Assembly: GCA_030616835.1 (NCBI GenBank)
Contig: JAUWWP010000050.1
Coordinates: 1-10,792, forward strand
From: Deltaproteobacteria bacterium
Lineage (GTDB): Bacteria; Desulfobacterota; G020345765
DNA length: 10,792 bases
Direction of reading: 5' to 3'
Shown here piece by piece: positions 1-6,215 of the stretch; within the stretch, counting starts at the first letter, position 1; each line of letters starts with the position of its first letter. A program made the position numbers and the translations under genes. A model generated the notes under the pieces. It had not been told where the DNA came from and made no database searches. It saw only the letters and a list, made by a program, of their open reading frames with translations.

Positions 1-101
1 GCAACCGCGATGGCCAATCTGTTGGTGCCAAATGGGCCCATCCCCGCCTGGATTATGGGGTATTTTATCCCCAATAACTCACAGAGCTTTGTCTTTATCA
101 T
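1..101 (-). CDS. Nitronate monooxygenase / 2-nitropropane dioxygenase-like flavoprotein, N-terminal fragment
   Basis: This is the first 33 codons of a gene that runs off the left edge. The ATG is at 101-99, preceded by a strong AGGAGG (108-113) six bases away. The visible protein begins MIKTKLCELLGIKYPIIQAG and continues with MGPFGTNRLAIAV. The pattern of a short helix ending in LLGI.YPIIQ.GM is the usual N-terminus of the nitronate monooxygenase / FabK-like FMN TIM-barrel family, in which the GM segment begins the FMN-binding barrel. Members oxidise nitronates or, as FabK, reduce enoyl-ACP; the fragment is too short to tell which. It lies 74 bases downstream of the deacetylase on the same strand and may be the last visible gene of that cluster, or have its own promoter in the AT-rich gap. 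Confidence 0.72.
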   Translation of the reverse strand, partial: MIKTKLCELLGIKYPIIQAGMGPFGTNRLAIAV

Positions 102-175
102 TTTTAACCTCCTTTTTTAGTTCTTTAGATAATATATAGAAACTTGGATCAAGGACATTATTTAGGCCCAAGGCC

Positions 176-892
176 TCAGATGAGTACCAGGCGCTTGAAG
201 GCCTCGCCGTAAGAAAACTTTTCTTTTTCCGCCATCCGGGCCGCCATTGCCTTAATCAGGTCCTTCCACTGGGGGAACCGCTCCATCTGTGACCTGTGCT
301 TACCAATGGCCTCAAGCTTTTTTTCGAGGGTATTGGTTATATCAATTACATAATCAGGGGCTGAGGGAAAAGTGAAATATATCTCCAGGGGGGCATGAGG
401 AGGAAAGCCCAATTCCAGCCAGAAGGGGACAAATAGGTGATCCCGGGCAACCACTACCGCATCTATTGTGGCGAAACCAACGGCGCGATGGTCAGGATGC
501 ACCATATAGGGTCTCCAGGGGTCATGGGTGACAATTACTTTTGGCTGGAACTCCCGGATCAGCAGTGCCAGCTCATTACGAAAGGCCCGGTCATTTTCCA
601 GCTCCCCGTCCCTGTGGCGGAGGAAGGTTACTTGCTCAACCCCCAGAACCCGGGCGGCATTTCTTTGCTCCTCTTCCCTGATCTCGGCTAATCGGAAGGG
701 AGAGGTATTCGGGTCTTTACTGCCTTTATCCCCATTGGTACAGATCACATAGTGAACCTCTCTCCCTTCGTTCACCCATATTGCCACTGATCCTCCACTG
801 GAAAGCTCGGCATCATCGGGATGAGCCATTATCAGCACAACTTTTTCCCGGTCCTGGTTGCTATTTTCCCCAACCTTCTTTTTTGTTACCAT
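176..892 (-). CDS. PIG-L / LmbE family zinc-dependent N-deacetylase (MshB/BshB-like)
   Basis: The predicted 238-residue protein has the hallmarks of PIG-L/LmbE deacetylases, which remove the N-acetyl group from GlcNAc-type amino sugars. AHPDDAE at residues 23-29 supplies two zinc ligands (His, Asp) and the catalytic Asp. The later VHPDHR (about 131-136) supplies the third ligand and the active-site His. Relatives include MshB (mycothiol), BshB (bacillithiol) and lipopolysaccharide or antibiotic amino-sugar deacetylases. No signal peptide is seen, so it is probably cytoplasmic. The frame stays open to 1003, but that extension lies in a repetitive intergenic element. I chose ATG 892 because GAGGAG (903-908) sits ten bases before it and the protein then starts a normal distance before the first motif. 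It follows the GT4 gene after a repeat-filled 287-base gap. Family is secure; substrate is unknown. Confidence 0.9.
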   Translation of the reverse strand: MVTKKKVGENSNQDREKVVLIMAHPDDAELSSGGSVAIWVNEGREVHYVICTNGDKGSKDPNTSPFRLAEIREEEQRNAARVLGVEQVTFLRHRDGELENDRAFRNELALLIREFQPKVIVTHDPWRPYMVHPDHRAVGFATIDAVVVARDHLFVPFWLELGFPPHAPLEIYFTFPSAPDYVIDITNTLEKKLEAIGKHRSQMERFPQWKDLIKAMAARMAEKEKFSYGEAFKRLVLI

Positions 893-902
893 TTTAGTGA
901 AA

Positions 903-908
903 CTCCTC
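903..908 (-). promoter_or_regulatory. Ribosome binding site that sets the deacetylase start
   Basis: On the minus strand GAGGAG lies ten bases before ATG 892. It supports starting the deacetylase there and not at 1003, which is the far end of the open frame inside the intergenic repeat. Confidence 0.6.
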
Positions 909-937
909 GCCAATAGGGCGGAGAACCTCCTCCCCCT

Positions 938-1146
938 TGCCTGTCCTGAGCCCCTCGACCTTGCTTGGGATAAACTCCGTCGAAGGGATGGGGGAGTAAC
1001 CAATACCGTTTCCTCCCCCTCGATGGGGGAGGATAAAGGAGGGGGTGAAAATTTTATCTGTTTCCCCCCTCACCCTTACCCTCTCCCCCACAGGGGAGAG
1101 GGGACTATTAGGATGCCATTTCCTTCGACAGGCTCAGGACAAGGAA
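938..1146. repeat. Composite palindromic repeat cluster between the GT4 and deacetylase genes
   Basis: This region holds no convincing gene. From left to right it has a GTCCTGAGC..CTCGAC copy (943-959) and a related half copy ending GTCGAAGGG (979-987). Next come a 9-bp stem (1011-1019 with 1025-1033, loop of five) and a 10-bp stem (CCCTCTCCCC at 1079-1088 with GGGGAGAGGG at 1093-1102, loop of four). It ends with an oppositely oriented copy, CCTTCGACAGGCTCAGGAC (1122-1140). The stretch around 1066-1102 resembles the widespread intergenic repeat that reads roughly CCCTCACCCTNACCCTCTCCC. The outer copies being inverted makes the whole look like a nested or mobile palindromic element. It would form strong hairpins in the transcript between the two genes. 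Confidence 0.7.
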
Positions 1147-1179
1147 CAGGGTATCCTGACATATTTTCATAAAATTTTC

Positions 1180-2484
1180 TTACTTTAGATAGCCTTCTCT
1201 TACTCTCAATCTTTCGTCCAGAAGCCCTTCCCGCGGGAACTCTCCAATATCCTCGGCTAATGTTTCTCCATACAGGGATATAATCTGCTCCGTTATTAAA
1301 GGCCAGCCGAACTGTTTTGCCCTCCGGACGGCCTGCCCCCCCAGCCGAGGACGTAACCCATTGCTAAGGATTAACTTCATCCTGCTGGCAGCTATCCTTT
1401 CATTTCCCTCAGGCACCAGAAAACCGGTTTCCCCTTCAACAATGGTAAACGGTAAGCCCCCAACTTTAGAGGCAATTATTGGCCGACCGCAGGCCATTGC
1501 CTCGAGGGCCACCATTCCGCAGGATTCATAGCGGGAAAGTAAAGTGCACGCCTCCGCCACACTGTAAAAATAGGGGAGTTTGTCCTGGGGCTGGGCTCCC
1601 AAAAAGATCACTGCTTTCTGTAATCCTAAGCTGGCTGCTAATCCTTTTAACCTTTGCATCTCCCGGTGGGAGAGGTAGCTGCTGGAATCCAGCTCACCTC
1701 CAATAATCAGCAGCCTGATTTCATCTTCCTTCAGGTCAGGATCCTCAGTCAATAAGGCCATTGCCTTAAGAAGGGTATCGATCCCTTTTATTGGCTCTAT
1801 TCGTCCTACGAACAGAAGGTATTTCTTCCGGGGTAAGTTGAGAAATTTTCTGGCCCACTCTTTATTGATTGGGCGGAAAAGATCTAAATCCACACCACAG
1901 GGGATTACCTCAATTTTCTCCGAAGGGTCCTGATTGTGATAAACTACCCAGGATTTTTCAGCAGGGCTGGCCGCAACCAGTCTGTCGGCTGAGTGAATAA
2001 TCTCCTGTTCAACCCGCAAACGTATCCAGGGCTCTTTTTCTTGTCCCCCCCGGGCAACCAGGTTTTTCAAAACTCCTGAGGTATGGAACATATGGATCAA
2101 AGGGATATTCCATCTTTCCCTAAGCTTCGCCGCCAGCCATCCGGAAAGCCAGTAATGACTGTGGATAATGTCATAATTTATTTCTTCCTTCTCGGTAAAA
2201 TCCAGAAGATTGGCGAGAAATTCCTCCAGGTTCCACCAGAGGCAATTCTTATCATAAGGGATCTGAGGACCAGCTTTTAGATGGATTATCCTGACCCCCT
2301 TAGCAAAGTTGACCACTCGGGGAATTGTGGGATGCTGGGAGCGAGTAAAGATGTCTATCGCAAATCCCCTTTCTCCCAACTCCCGGCTGAGTTCCCGCAC
2401 ATAGACATTCATACCCCCGCTGTCTTTTCTTCCCAGCAAGGCCAGGGGGCAACTGTGAGCACTGATCATAGCTATGCGCCGCAA
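1180..2484 (-). CDS. GT4-family retaining glycosyltransferase, MshA-like
   Basis: The 434-residue protein is a GT-B-fold glycosyltransferase of family GT4, which transfers a sugar from a nucleotide donor with retention. The N-terminal acceptor domain starts MRRIAMISAH and has the glycine-rich DSGGMNVYVREL (21-32) that closely matches MshA, the enzyme making GlcNAc-inositol phosphate in mycothiol synthesis. It also has HSHYWLSGWLA (108-118), likewise MshA-like. The C-terminal donor domain has FVGRIEPIKGI (225-235) and the EX7E motif (E320 to E328, within YESCGMVALEAMACGRP). MshA-like sequences also occur outside actinobacteria, and the acceptor cannot be assigned. The start is TTG 2484, because GGAGG (2489-2493) lies four bases upstream; the next ATG (2469) would be 19 bases away. 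It begins 51 bases after the acyltransferase stop and precedes the deacetylase, a pairing typical of amino-sugar conjugate pathways. Confidence 0.88.
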   Translation of the reverse strand: MRRIAMISAHSCPLALLGRKDSGGMNVYVRELSRELGERGFAIDIFTRSQHPTIPRVVNFAKGVRIIHLKAGPQIPYDKNCLWWNLEEFLANLLDFTEKEEINYDIIHSHYWLSGWLAAKLRERWNIPLIHMFHTSGVLKNLVARGGQEKEPWIRLRVEQEIIHSADRLVAASPAEKSWVVYHNQDPSEKIEVIPCGVDLDLFRPINKEWARKFLNLPRKKYLLFVGRIEPIKGIDTLLKAMALLTEDPDLKEDEIRLLIIGGELDSSSYLSHREMQRLKGLAASLGLQKAVIFLGAQPQDKLPYFYSVAEACTLLSRYESCGMVALEAMACGRPIIASKVGGLPFTIVEGETGFLVPEGNERIAASRMKLILSNGLRPRLGGQAVRRAKQFGWPLITEQIISLYGETLAEDIGEFPREGLLDERLRVREGYLK

Positions 2485-2488
2485 TGGT

Positions 2489-2493
2489 CCTCC
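2489..2493 (-). promoter_or_regulatory. Ribosome binding site for the TTG start of the GT4 gene
   Basis: GGAGG on the minus strand lies four bases before TTG 2484. The alternative ATG at 2469 is too far from it, so the non-ATG start is preferred. Confidence 0.5.
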
Positions 2494-2535
2494 GTGATTG
2501 ATATATTTTAACTCAGATTATGCAAGGTATAAAGG

Positions 2536-3549
2536 CTAAGGAAATTCCACAAGTATTTGATAAACAGTTCGGTCGCGGGCGCCAAAATGATATTTATATG
2601 ACTCATTTCCTCGGAGCAGATCAAATTCCTTTATTCCCCGGTCAATAGCATCAGCTATGCAGTAATTTAATAAAACAATCCCGGGACTAAATGAGGAGTA
2701 TTCCGGGTCATACCCGGAATTATAAAGACATAATCGATTCTGATAGTTAAAACAGAAGAGGGAAGCAATCTTCTTTCCCTTCAGCCTCAAAAAGAATAGA
2801 TCGAGCCATCCCTGCTTAAAAAGCTCCTGGGCAATATCCCGGAAGAAACTTTCCTTCCGGCTATCCATAAATTTAGCCTTCTCGGGAGAGCTTTTCCGAT
2901 GGAGGGTTATGAAGGTATTGAATCCCTCCTCCAGCTCTTCTTCGTTTTCTATGCGCGAGAATTCCAGCTCACCCCCGGCCTGGGCCCGCCGGACTTTACG
3001 CCTGATTTCGTGGCGATCCTTTTTATGAAGTCTTCCCAGATAATCTTCAAAGCTGCGAGATAAACTAATAAGAGGGGAGGTATCTTCCACTGACACCTCC
3101 ATTCTCAGCCCGGCTTCGTCCCTGAGGGATCGGAGAATTCCAAGAGTTGAAGAATCTTCTGGTAGTGAATAAAGGTTAAGGGAAGCAAAGTGATCATCTG
3201 ATCTTAATAAATAATTTAAAAATGCTTCCAGCACCTCTCTTTCCCGCCCTTTCGTTACGATAAAGTCCAGGTAATCGCAGAGGTCCCGACCTCCGATAAA
3301 CTGAAGCACTTTACCGTCCGCTTGTTCAAAATAAAGAGGGGCTAAGCCCAGAGACTCTCCGGCATCGGATCTAAGTGCAAAAAGCCTTAGCTTCTTTCCT
3401 TTACCAAAATGATGCCACCATACGCTCTGCCACTGCCAGGTAAGGAAGATAGTTTTGGCTTCAGAGTTGGCCAGAATGGAGTCCCAATCTTTGCTCAGCA
3501 GGGTAAAGCATGATGGGTCTTGATATTCTTCAATATTTAGTTCTTCCAT
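2536..3549 (-). CDS. GNAT-superfamily acyltransferase, FemAB/BioF2-like (Acetyltransf_6 type)
   Basis: The 337-residue protein has the double-GNAT layout of the FemAB/CelD/BioF2 (Acetyltransf_6) group. The N-terminal half carries FLTWQWQSVWWHHFGKGKKL (35-54) followed by LRLFALR, typical of the first half. The second half starts near 176 with a basic helix (KKDRHEIRRKVRRAQ, 176-190). It ends with the family signature FDLLRGNESYKYHFG (309-323), usual for acyl-CoA- or aminoacyl-tRNA-dependent N-acyltransferases in this group. It likely acylates an amine on a sugar, peptide or cell-surface precursor; the substrate is not readable. ATG 3549 has a GGAG four bases upstream. It starts 12 bases after the hydrolase stop, so the two are almost certainly co-transcribed. 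It may do the acylation step after the deacetylase exposes an amine; that link is inference. Confidence 0.8.
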   Translation of the reverse strand: MEELNIEEYQDPSCFTLLSKDWDSILANSEAKTIFLTWQWQSVWWHHFGKGKKLRLFALRSDAGESLGLAPLYFEQADGKVLQFIGGRDLCDYLDFIVTKGREREVLEAFLNYLLRSDDHFASLNLYSLPEDSSTLGILRSLRDEAGLRMEVSVEDTSPLISLSRSFEDYLGRLHKKDRHEIRRKVRRAQAGGELEFSRIENEEELEEGFNTFITLHRKSSPEKAKFMDSRKESFFRDIAQELFKQGWLDLFFLRLKGKKIASLFCFNYQNRLCLYNSGYDPEYSSFSPGIVLLNYCIADAIDRGIKEFDLLRGNESYKYHFGARDRTVYQILVEFP

Positions 3550-3561
3550 TGAACTCCACTG

Positions 3562-4146
3562 CTAATAAATACCACTTAGCTTTTCCTCACCAACGGTTGC
3601 GTTTGCTCCATGACCGGGATAGATTATAGTATCATCAGACAGTACAAAGATCTTCTCCCAGATACTTTTGATAATCCGGGAGTAGTTGGCACCTGAGATA
3701 GCGGTATTTCCTGGCCCTCCGGGAAAGATGGTATCCCCGCTGATAAGGTGCTTGCCCAGCAAGAAGCAAACACCTCCCGGGCTGTGGCCGGGAGTATGAA
3801 GAACCTTCAGCTTTAGTTTACCAAAAGGGATAAGGTCACCGTCCTTAAGGTAAAAGTCCGGGGGTGAAGAAAGGCGCCGGGCATCATCCGCATGGATACC
3901 TACCGGGGCTTTGGTTTCATCCTTTACCATTTCCAGGGCCCCGATATGATCGCCATGACCGTGGGTAATCAGAATAGCCTTAACCTTCAGGCCTTTTAAT
4001 TCATTGAGAATCTTTTTCCCCTCAGCAGCCGGATCGATAATGAGGCTCTCCCCGCTCTCCGGGCAGATGAGAATATAGCAGTTGTTCTCAAAAGACCCTA
4101 CCTCAAATTTTTTTATCTCCATCTCCCTCTCTTCTTCCTTCTTCAT
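3562..4146 (-). CDS. Metallo-beta-lactamase-fold hydrolase (glyoxalase II-like)
   Basis: The 194-residue protein is a compact MBL-fold hydrolase with a full set of metal ligands: THGHGDH (61-67), His121 in TPGHSPGG, Asp138 in SGDT, and His179 in PGHG. The small single-domain size and the DTIFPGGPGNT segment (138-148) place it with glyoxalase II-like or YcbL-like thioesterases, which hydrolyse thioesters such as acyl-glutathione or other thiol conjugates. It lacks the extra C-terminal domain of true glyoxalase II, so glutathione is not implied. ATG 4146 is preferred because GAGG (4153-4156) lies six bases upstream. ATG 4122 is an alternative that removes a charged MKKEEERE leader. It is the first gene of the leftward cluster, about 70 bases after the predicted start of transcription. 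Confidence 0.85.
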   Translation of the reverse strand: MKKEEEREMEIKKFEVGSFENNCYILICPESGESLIIDPAAEGKKILNELKGLKVKAILITHGHGDHIGALEMVKDETKAPVGIHADDARRLSSPPDFYLKDGDLIPFGKLKLKVLHTPGHSPGGVCFLLGKHLISGDTIFPGGPGNTAISGANYSRIIKSIWEKIFVLSDDTIIYPGHGANATVGEEKLSGIY

Positions 4147-4166
4147 TCTTTTCCTCGTTTCTACTT

Positions 4167-4200
4167 CTTCGACCCCGCCACTGGCGGGGCTCAGGATAAG
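4167..4200. repeat. Palindromic repeat copy with nested 7-bp hairpin
   Basis: CTTCGAC and GCTCAGGA flank a short hairpin, CCCCGCC (4173-4179) with GGCGGGG (4183-4189) and a three-base loop. The flanks match the window's GTCCTGAGC..GTCGAAG repeat family, here with the hairpin nested in the middle. It lies in the predicted 5' leader of the leftward operon. Confidence 0.65.
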
Positions 4201-4225
4201 TTAATATCAAACTCTGACTTCATTT

Positions 4226-4254
4226 TATATATCTCTTTTAACCAACATTGTCAA
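4226..4254 (-). promoter_or_regulatory. Sigma-70-type promoter for the leftward cluster
   Basis: Reading the minus strand, a perfect TTGACA -35 box (4254-4249) is followed by a 17-base spacer and TATATA (4231-4226); TATAAA two bases further on is an alternative -10. Transcription would start near 4219, giving a leader of about 70 bases before the hydrolase ATG. It lies back to back with the mntA promoter, with 21 bases between the two -35 boxes. Confidence 0.6.
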
Positions 4255-4275
4255 TTGGAAAAACAAGGTCTCTTC

Positions 4276-4302
4276 TTGACAGTAAGGGGTCAAGATGATA
4301 AT
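4276..4302 (+). promoter_or_regulatory. Sigma-70-type promoter for mntA-hepT
   Basis: A perfect TTGACA (4276-4281) is followed, after a slightly short 15-base spacer, by GATAAT (4297-4302). The start of transcription would fall near 4309, at the left arm of the inverted repeat, so the leader would contain the hairpin elements. A second -10-like TATACT (4396-4401) lacks a recognisable -35. Confidence 0.45.
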
Positions 4303-4308
4303 TTTACT

Positions 4309-4397
4309 GTTAGAAATATGCCTCTCCTCAGGCATGCCCTTCGACAAGCTCAGGGCAAGAGGTGGGCTGAAACGCCGCGATTGTTTCTAACGGGGTA
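4309..4397. repeat. Inverted-repeat element (TTCTAACGGGGT family, copy 1) with a nested palindrome
   Basis: GTTAGAAA (4309-4316) pairs with TTTCTAAC (4384-4391). The right end, GTTTCTAACGGGGTA (4383-4397), is identical over 15 bases to 8524-8538 upstream of pth. Nested inside is GCCCTTCGACAAGCTCAGGGC (4336-4356 approximately), another copy of the CTCAGG/TTCGAC family. The left arm is degenerate beyond 8 bp. It occupies most of the mntA leader; I see no coding potential in it. Confidence 0.7.
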
Positions 4398-4429
4398 TAC
4401 TCCCTGGATTCAGAGGAGGATTATATAAA

Positions 4430-4894
4430 ATGGGCATCCAAGAAAGTTATAGATTACCTTCGGGTAGGATTCTTAAGCCCTTTCAGGGCAACCTCAGTGA
4501 GGCAGTCGAAAAGATCAGAAATCTTCTGAAGGTCGAGAATGAAGGAATTCTCTTAGCCTACCTTTTTGGCTCCCGCGCACGTCCGGGAAGTAATCGGCTC
4601 TCAGATGTAGATATCGGGATATTAGTGAACGAGGTATCAGAGAAACTCTACCGTAAGCTCTGGTCAGAAATCTCCCAGATACTTAAGATCGGTCAGCTCG
4701 ACCTGATTATCCTGAATAGTGCGACTCCACTTCTTTGCTACCAGGTGATTAGCGAAGGGAAATTGATCTATTACCGGAGTGTAGATATCTTAAACCGCTT
4801 TGAACAATTCGTCTTGTGGGAGTATCGGGATACTCAACCACTGCGCCAAGTGCAGGATCAGTATCTGATAGAAAGAGCAAGGAAATGGTTTTAA
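4430..4894 (+). CDS. mntA: MntA antitoxin: minimal nucleotidyltransferase of a type VII toxin-antitoxin pair
   Basis: The 154-residue protein has a minimal nucleotidyltransferase domain with the intact GSX10DXD signature: GS at 47-48, then D59 and D61 in LSDVDIG. A likely third carboxylate is D91 in QLDLIIL. MntA antitoxins use ATP to add AMP to a tyrosine of the partner HEPN toxin and so silence it. The C-terminal 40 residues form a helical tail usual for these proteins. The start ATG 4430 has AGAGGAGGA (4412-4420) nine bases upstream. Its last 10 bases overlap the start of hepT, so the pair is translationally linked, as expected of toxin-antitoxin operons. Family assignment is confident; activity in this host is inferred. 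Confidence 0.87.
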   Translation: MGIQESYRLPSGRILKPFQGNLSEAVEKIRNLLKVENEGILLAYLFGSRARPGSNRLSDVDIGILVNEVSEKLYRKLWSEISQILKIGQLDLIILNSATPLLCYQVISEGKLIYYRSVDILNRFEQFVLWEYRDTQPLRQVQDQYLIERARKWF

Positions 4895-5319
4895 GATTAG
4901 AAAATATTAAGGAGAGGTTGAAAAAACTGGAGGAGGTACTTTCTCGCCTTGAGAAATATAAGGGGATTGAACTCGAAAGCTTCATAGAGCAGGTAGAAAA
5001 TCAGTGGATAGTAGAGCGAGGACTTATAGTTGCAACTGCCATTATTTTCGACGTAGGAGACCATATTCTAGCGGGTTACTTCAAGGTTCACGCAGAAACC
5101 TACGAAGAAATTTTAAAACAACTCAAAGACTTGAAAGTTATTAGTCTTTCAATCTATGAAGAGCTTAGGGGATTGGGAGGATTCCGCAATATCCTCGTTC
5201 ATGATTATCTGAAAATAGATCCTACCTTGGTATATGAGAATTTTCAGAAAGCCTGTCAGATCTTCCCTCGATATATTTCAGAGATACTTAAATGGGTGGA
5301 GAATCTAAAATCTAAATAA
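4885..5319 (+). CDS. hepT: HepT toxin: HEPN-domain ribonuclease of the MntA-HepT pair
   Basis: The 144-residue all-helical protein belongs to the HEPN/DUF86-type (HepT) family. It carries the complete RX4HXY motif as RNILVHDY (about 103-110, in GLGGFRNILVHDYLKID). Arg and His form the RNase site and the Tyr is the residue AMP-modified by MntA in studied systems. The start ATG 4885 is internal to the longer open frame, which begins at 4816; it gives the normal HepT length and a 10-base overlap with mntA. No classic ribosome binding site is well placed (an AGGA lies only one base before), which suggests coupling to mntA translation. The stop is 37 bases before ispE. Some HepT homologues cleave mRNA or tRNA; the target here is unknown. 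Confidence 0.87.
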   Translation: MVLRLENIKERLKKLEEVLSRLEKYKGIELESFIEQVENQWIVERGLIVATAIIFDVGDHILAGYFKVHAETYEEILKQLKDLKVISLSIYEELRGLGGFRNILVHDYLKIDPTLVYENFQKACQIFPRYISEILKWVENLKSK

Positions 5320-5334
5320 ATGGTAGTACCATTT
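5318..5334. promoter_or_regulatory. 17-base near-perfect palindrome between hepT and ispE
   Basis: AAATGGTA and TACCATTT are perfect complements around a single central G and overlap the hepT stop codon. With almost no loop this suits a dimeric DNA-binding protein better than an RNA hairpin, so it is a possible operator ahead of ispE. It could also be chance. Confidence 0.35.
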
Positions 5335-5356
5335 CAGACTTCTCCCTAAATCCTTG

Positions 5357-6202
5357 ATGAATAGTTTAAAGTTGTTATCTCCAGCCAAAGTGAACCTGCG
5401 CCTGGAGGTGCTGGGCAAAAGGGATGATGGCTATCATGAAATCAGGACAGTAATGCAGCGGGTGAGTCTCTACGATGAGGTGGAACTTTCTTTAACTCAT
5501 AAAGGTATTACTCTCGATTGTGATTCCCGCGAGGTTCCCCGGGGCCGAGCAAATATTGCCTACCGGGCCGCCGAGCTCTTTCTGGAGAAGATAGGTATCA
5601 AGACCGGAGTAGAGATCTTTATCCGAAAAAGGATTCCCCTGGCTGCCGGCCTGGGCGGAGGGAGCAGTAATGCCGCCGCCGTGTTAATGGGCTTAAGGGA
5701 TCTGCTTAAGATCAGGATCACTGATCGGGAACTGCTCGGGCGGAGCATTACTCTCGGGGCGGATGTTCCCTTCTTTATCTTCAAGGGGCCGGCCCTGGCT
5801 GAGGGGATTGGAGAGAAGCTGACAAAGATTACCCTTCCTGCCCGGATGTGGTTTCTGCTCATCCACCCCGGAGGAGAGATCTCTACCGAGTGGGCTTACC
5901 AGAATGTCAATTTAAAGTTGACAGAGGCAAGGAATGAGATTAAAATAAAGAAGTTTTATAAGGATATAGATAAGGTAGCTGAGCTTCTGCTTAACGATCT
6001 GGAGAGAGCAGCAATCAAGAAATTTCCTCGGATTCAGGATATCAAGGAAAAGCTCAGTAAGCTCAAGGCCAGAGGAGCTTTGATGTCCGGAAGCGGACCA
6101 ACAGTCTTTGGCCTCTTCGAGGATGAGGCAGCTGCCGCCAGGGCTCAGAAAGAATTTGAGTTTGGGAAGAAGGGCACAACATTTCTTGTCCAGAGACTTT
6201 GA
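5357..6202 (+). CDS. ispE: 4-diphosphocytidyl-2-C-methyl-D-erythritol kinase
   Basis: The 281-residue protein is IspE, the GHMP kinase that phosphorylates CDP-ME in the MEP isoprenoid pathway. The three GHMP motifs are in place: SPAKVNLRLEVLGKRDDGYH near the N-terminus with the catalytic Lys, the ATP-binding PLAAGLGGGSSNAA (94-107), and LMSGSGPTVFGLF (242-254). The catalytic Asp lies in LGADVPFF (133-140). Length matches the family. ATG 5357 is the likely start; TTG 5354 directly before it is an alternative, and neither has a clear Shine-Dalgarno sequence. It begins 37 bases after hepT, so read-through from the toxin-antitoxin promoter is possible, though ispE could have its own promoter inside hepT. 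SpoVG follows after 13 bases. Confidence 0.95.
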   Translation: MNSLKLLSPAKVNLRLEVLGKRDDGYHEIRTVMQRVSLYDEVELSLTHKGITLDCDSREVPRGRANIAYRAAELFLEKIGIKTGVEIFIRKRIPLAAGLGGGSSNAAAVLMGLRDLLKIRITDRELLGRSITLGADVPFFIFKGPALAEGIGEKLTKITLPARMWFLLIHPGGEISTEWAYQNVNLKLTEARNEIKIKKFYKDIDKVAELLLNDLERAAIKKFPRIQDIKEKLSKLKARGALMSGSGPTVFGLFEDEAAAARAQKEFEFGKKGTTFLVQRL

Positions 6203-6215
6203 TTAGGAGGAGCTG

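Noticed and set aside
164..176. AGGCC/GGCCT hairpin at the deacetylase stop as a terminator
   Set aside because: The stem is only 5 bp and no T-run follows on the minus strand.
893..1003. N-terminal extension of the deacetylase frame up to 1003
   Set aside because: It lies in the palindromic repeat region, is Arg/Ser-rich low-quality sequence, and a good ribosome binding site precedes ATG 892.
858..1172. Plus-strand open frame over the deacetylase start and repeat region
   Set aside because: It overlaps a certain gene and repeats, with no ribosome binding site or recognisable protein features.
1180..2484. Naming the GT4 gene mshA and the deacetylase mshB
   Set aside because: Motifs are similar, but MshA-like and PIG-L proteins occur in many pathways and no ligase or inositol enzyme is seen here.
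5974..5990. GGTAGCTGAGCTTCTG shared between ispE and prs (second copy near 7584)
   Set aside because: Both encode a VAELL helix in frame within certain genes; the 16-base match is probably coincidence.
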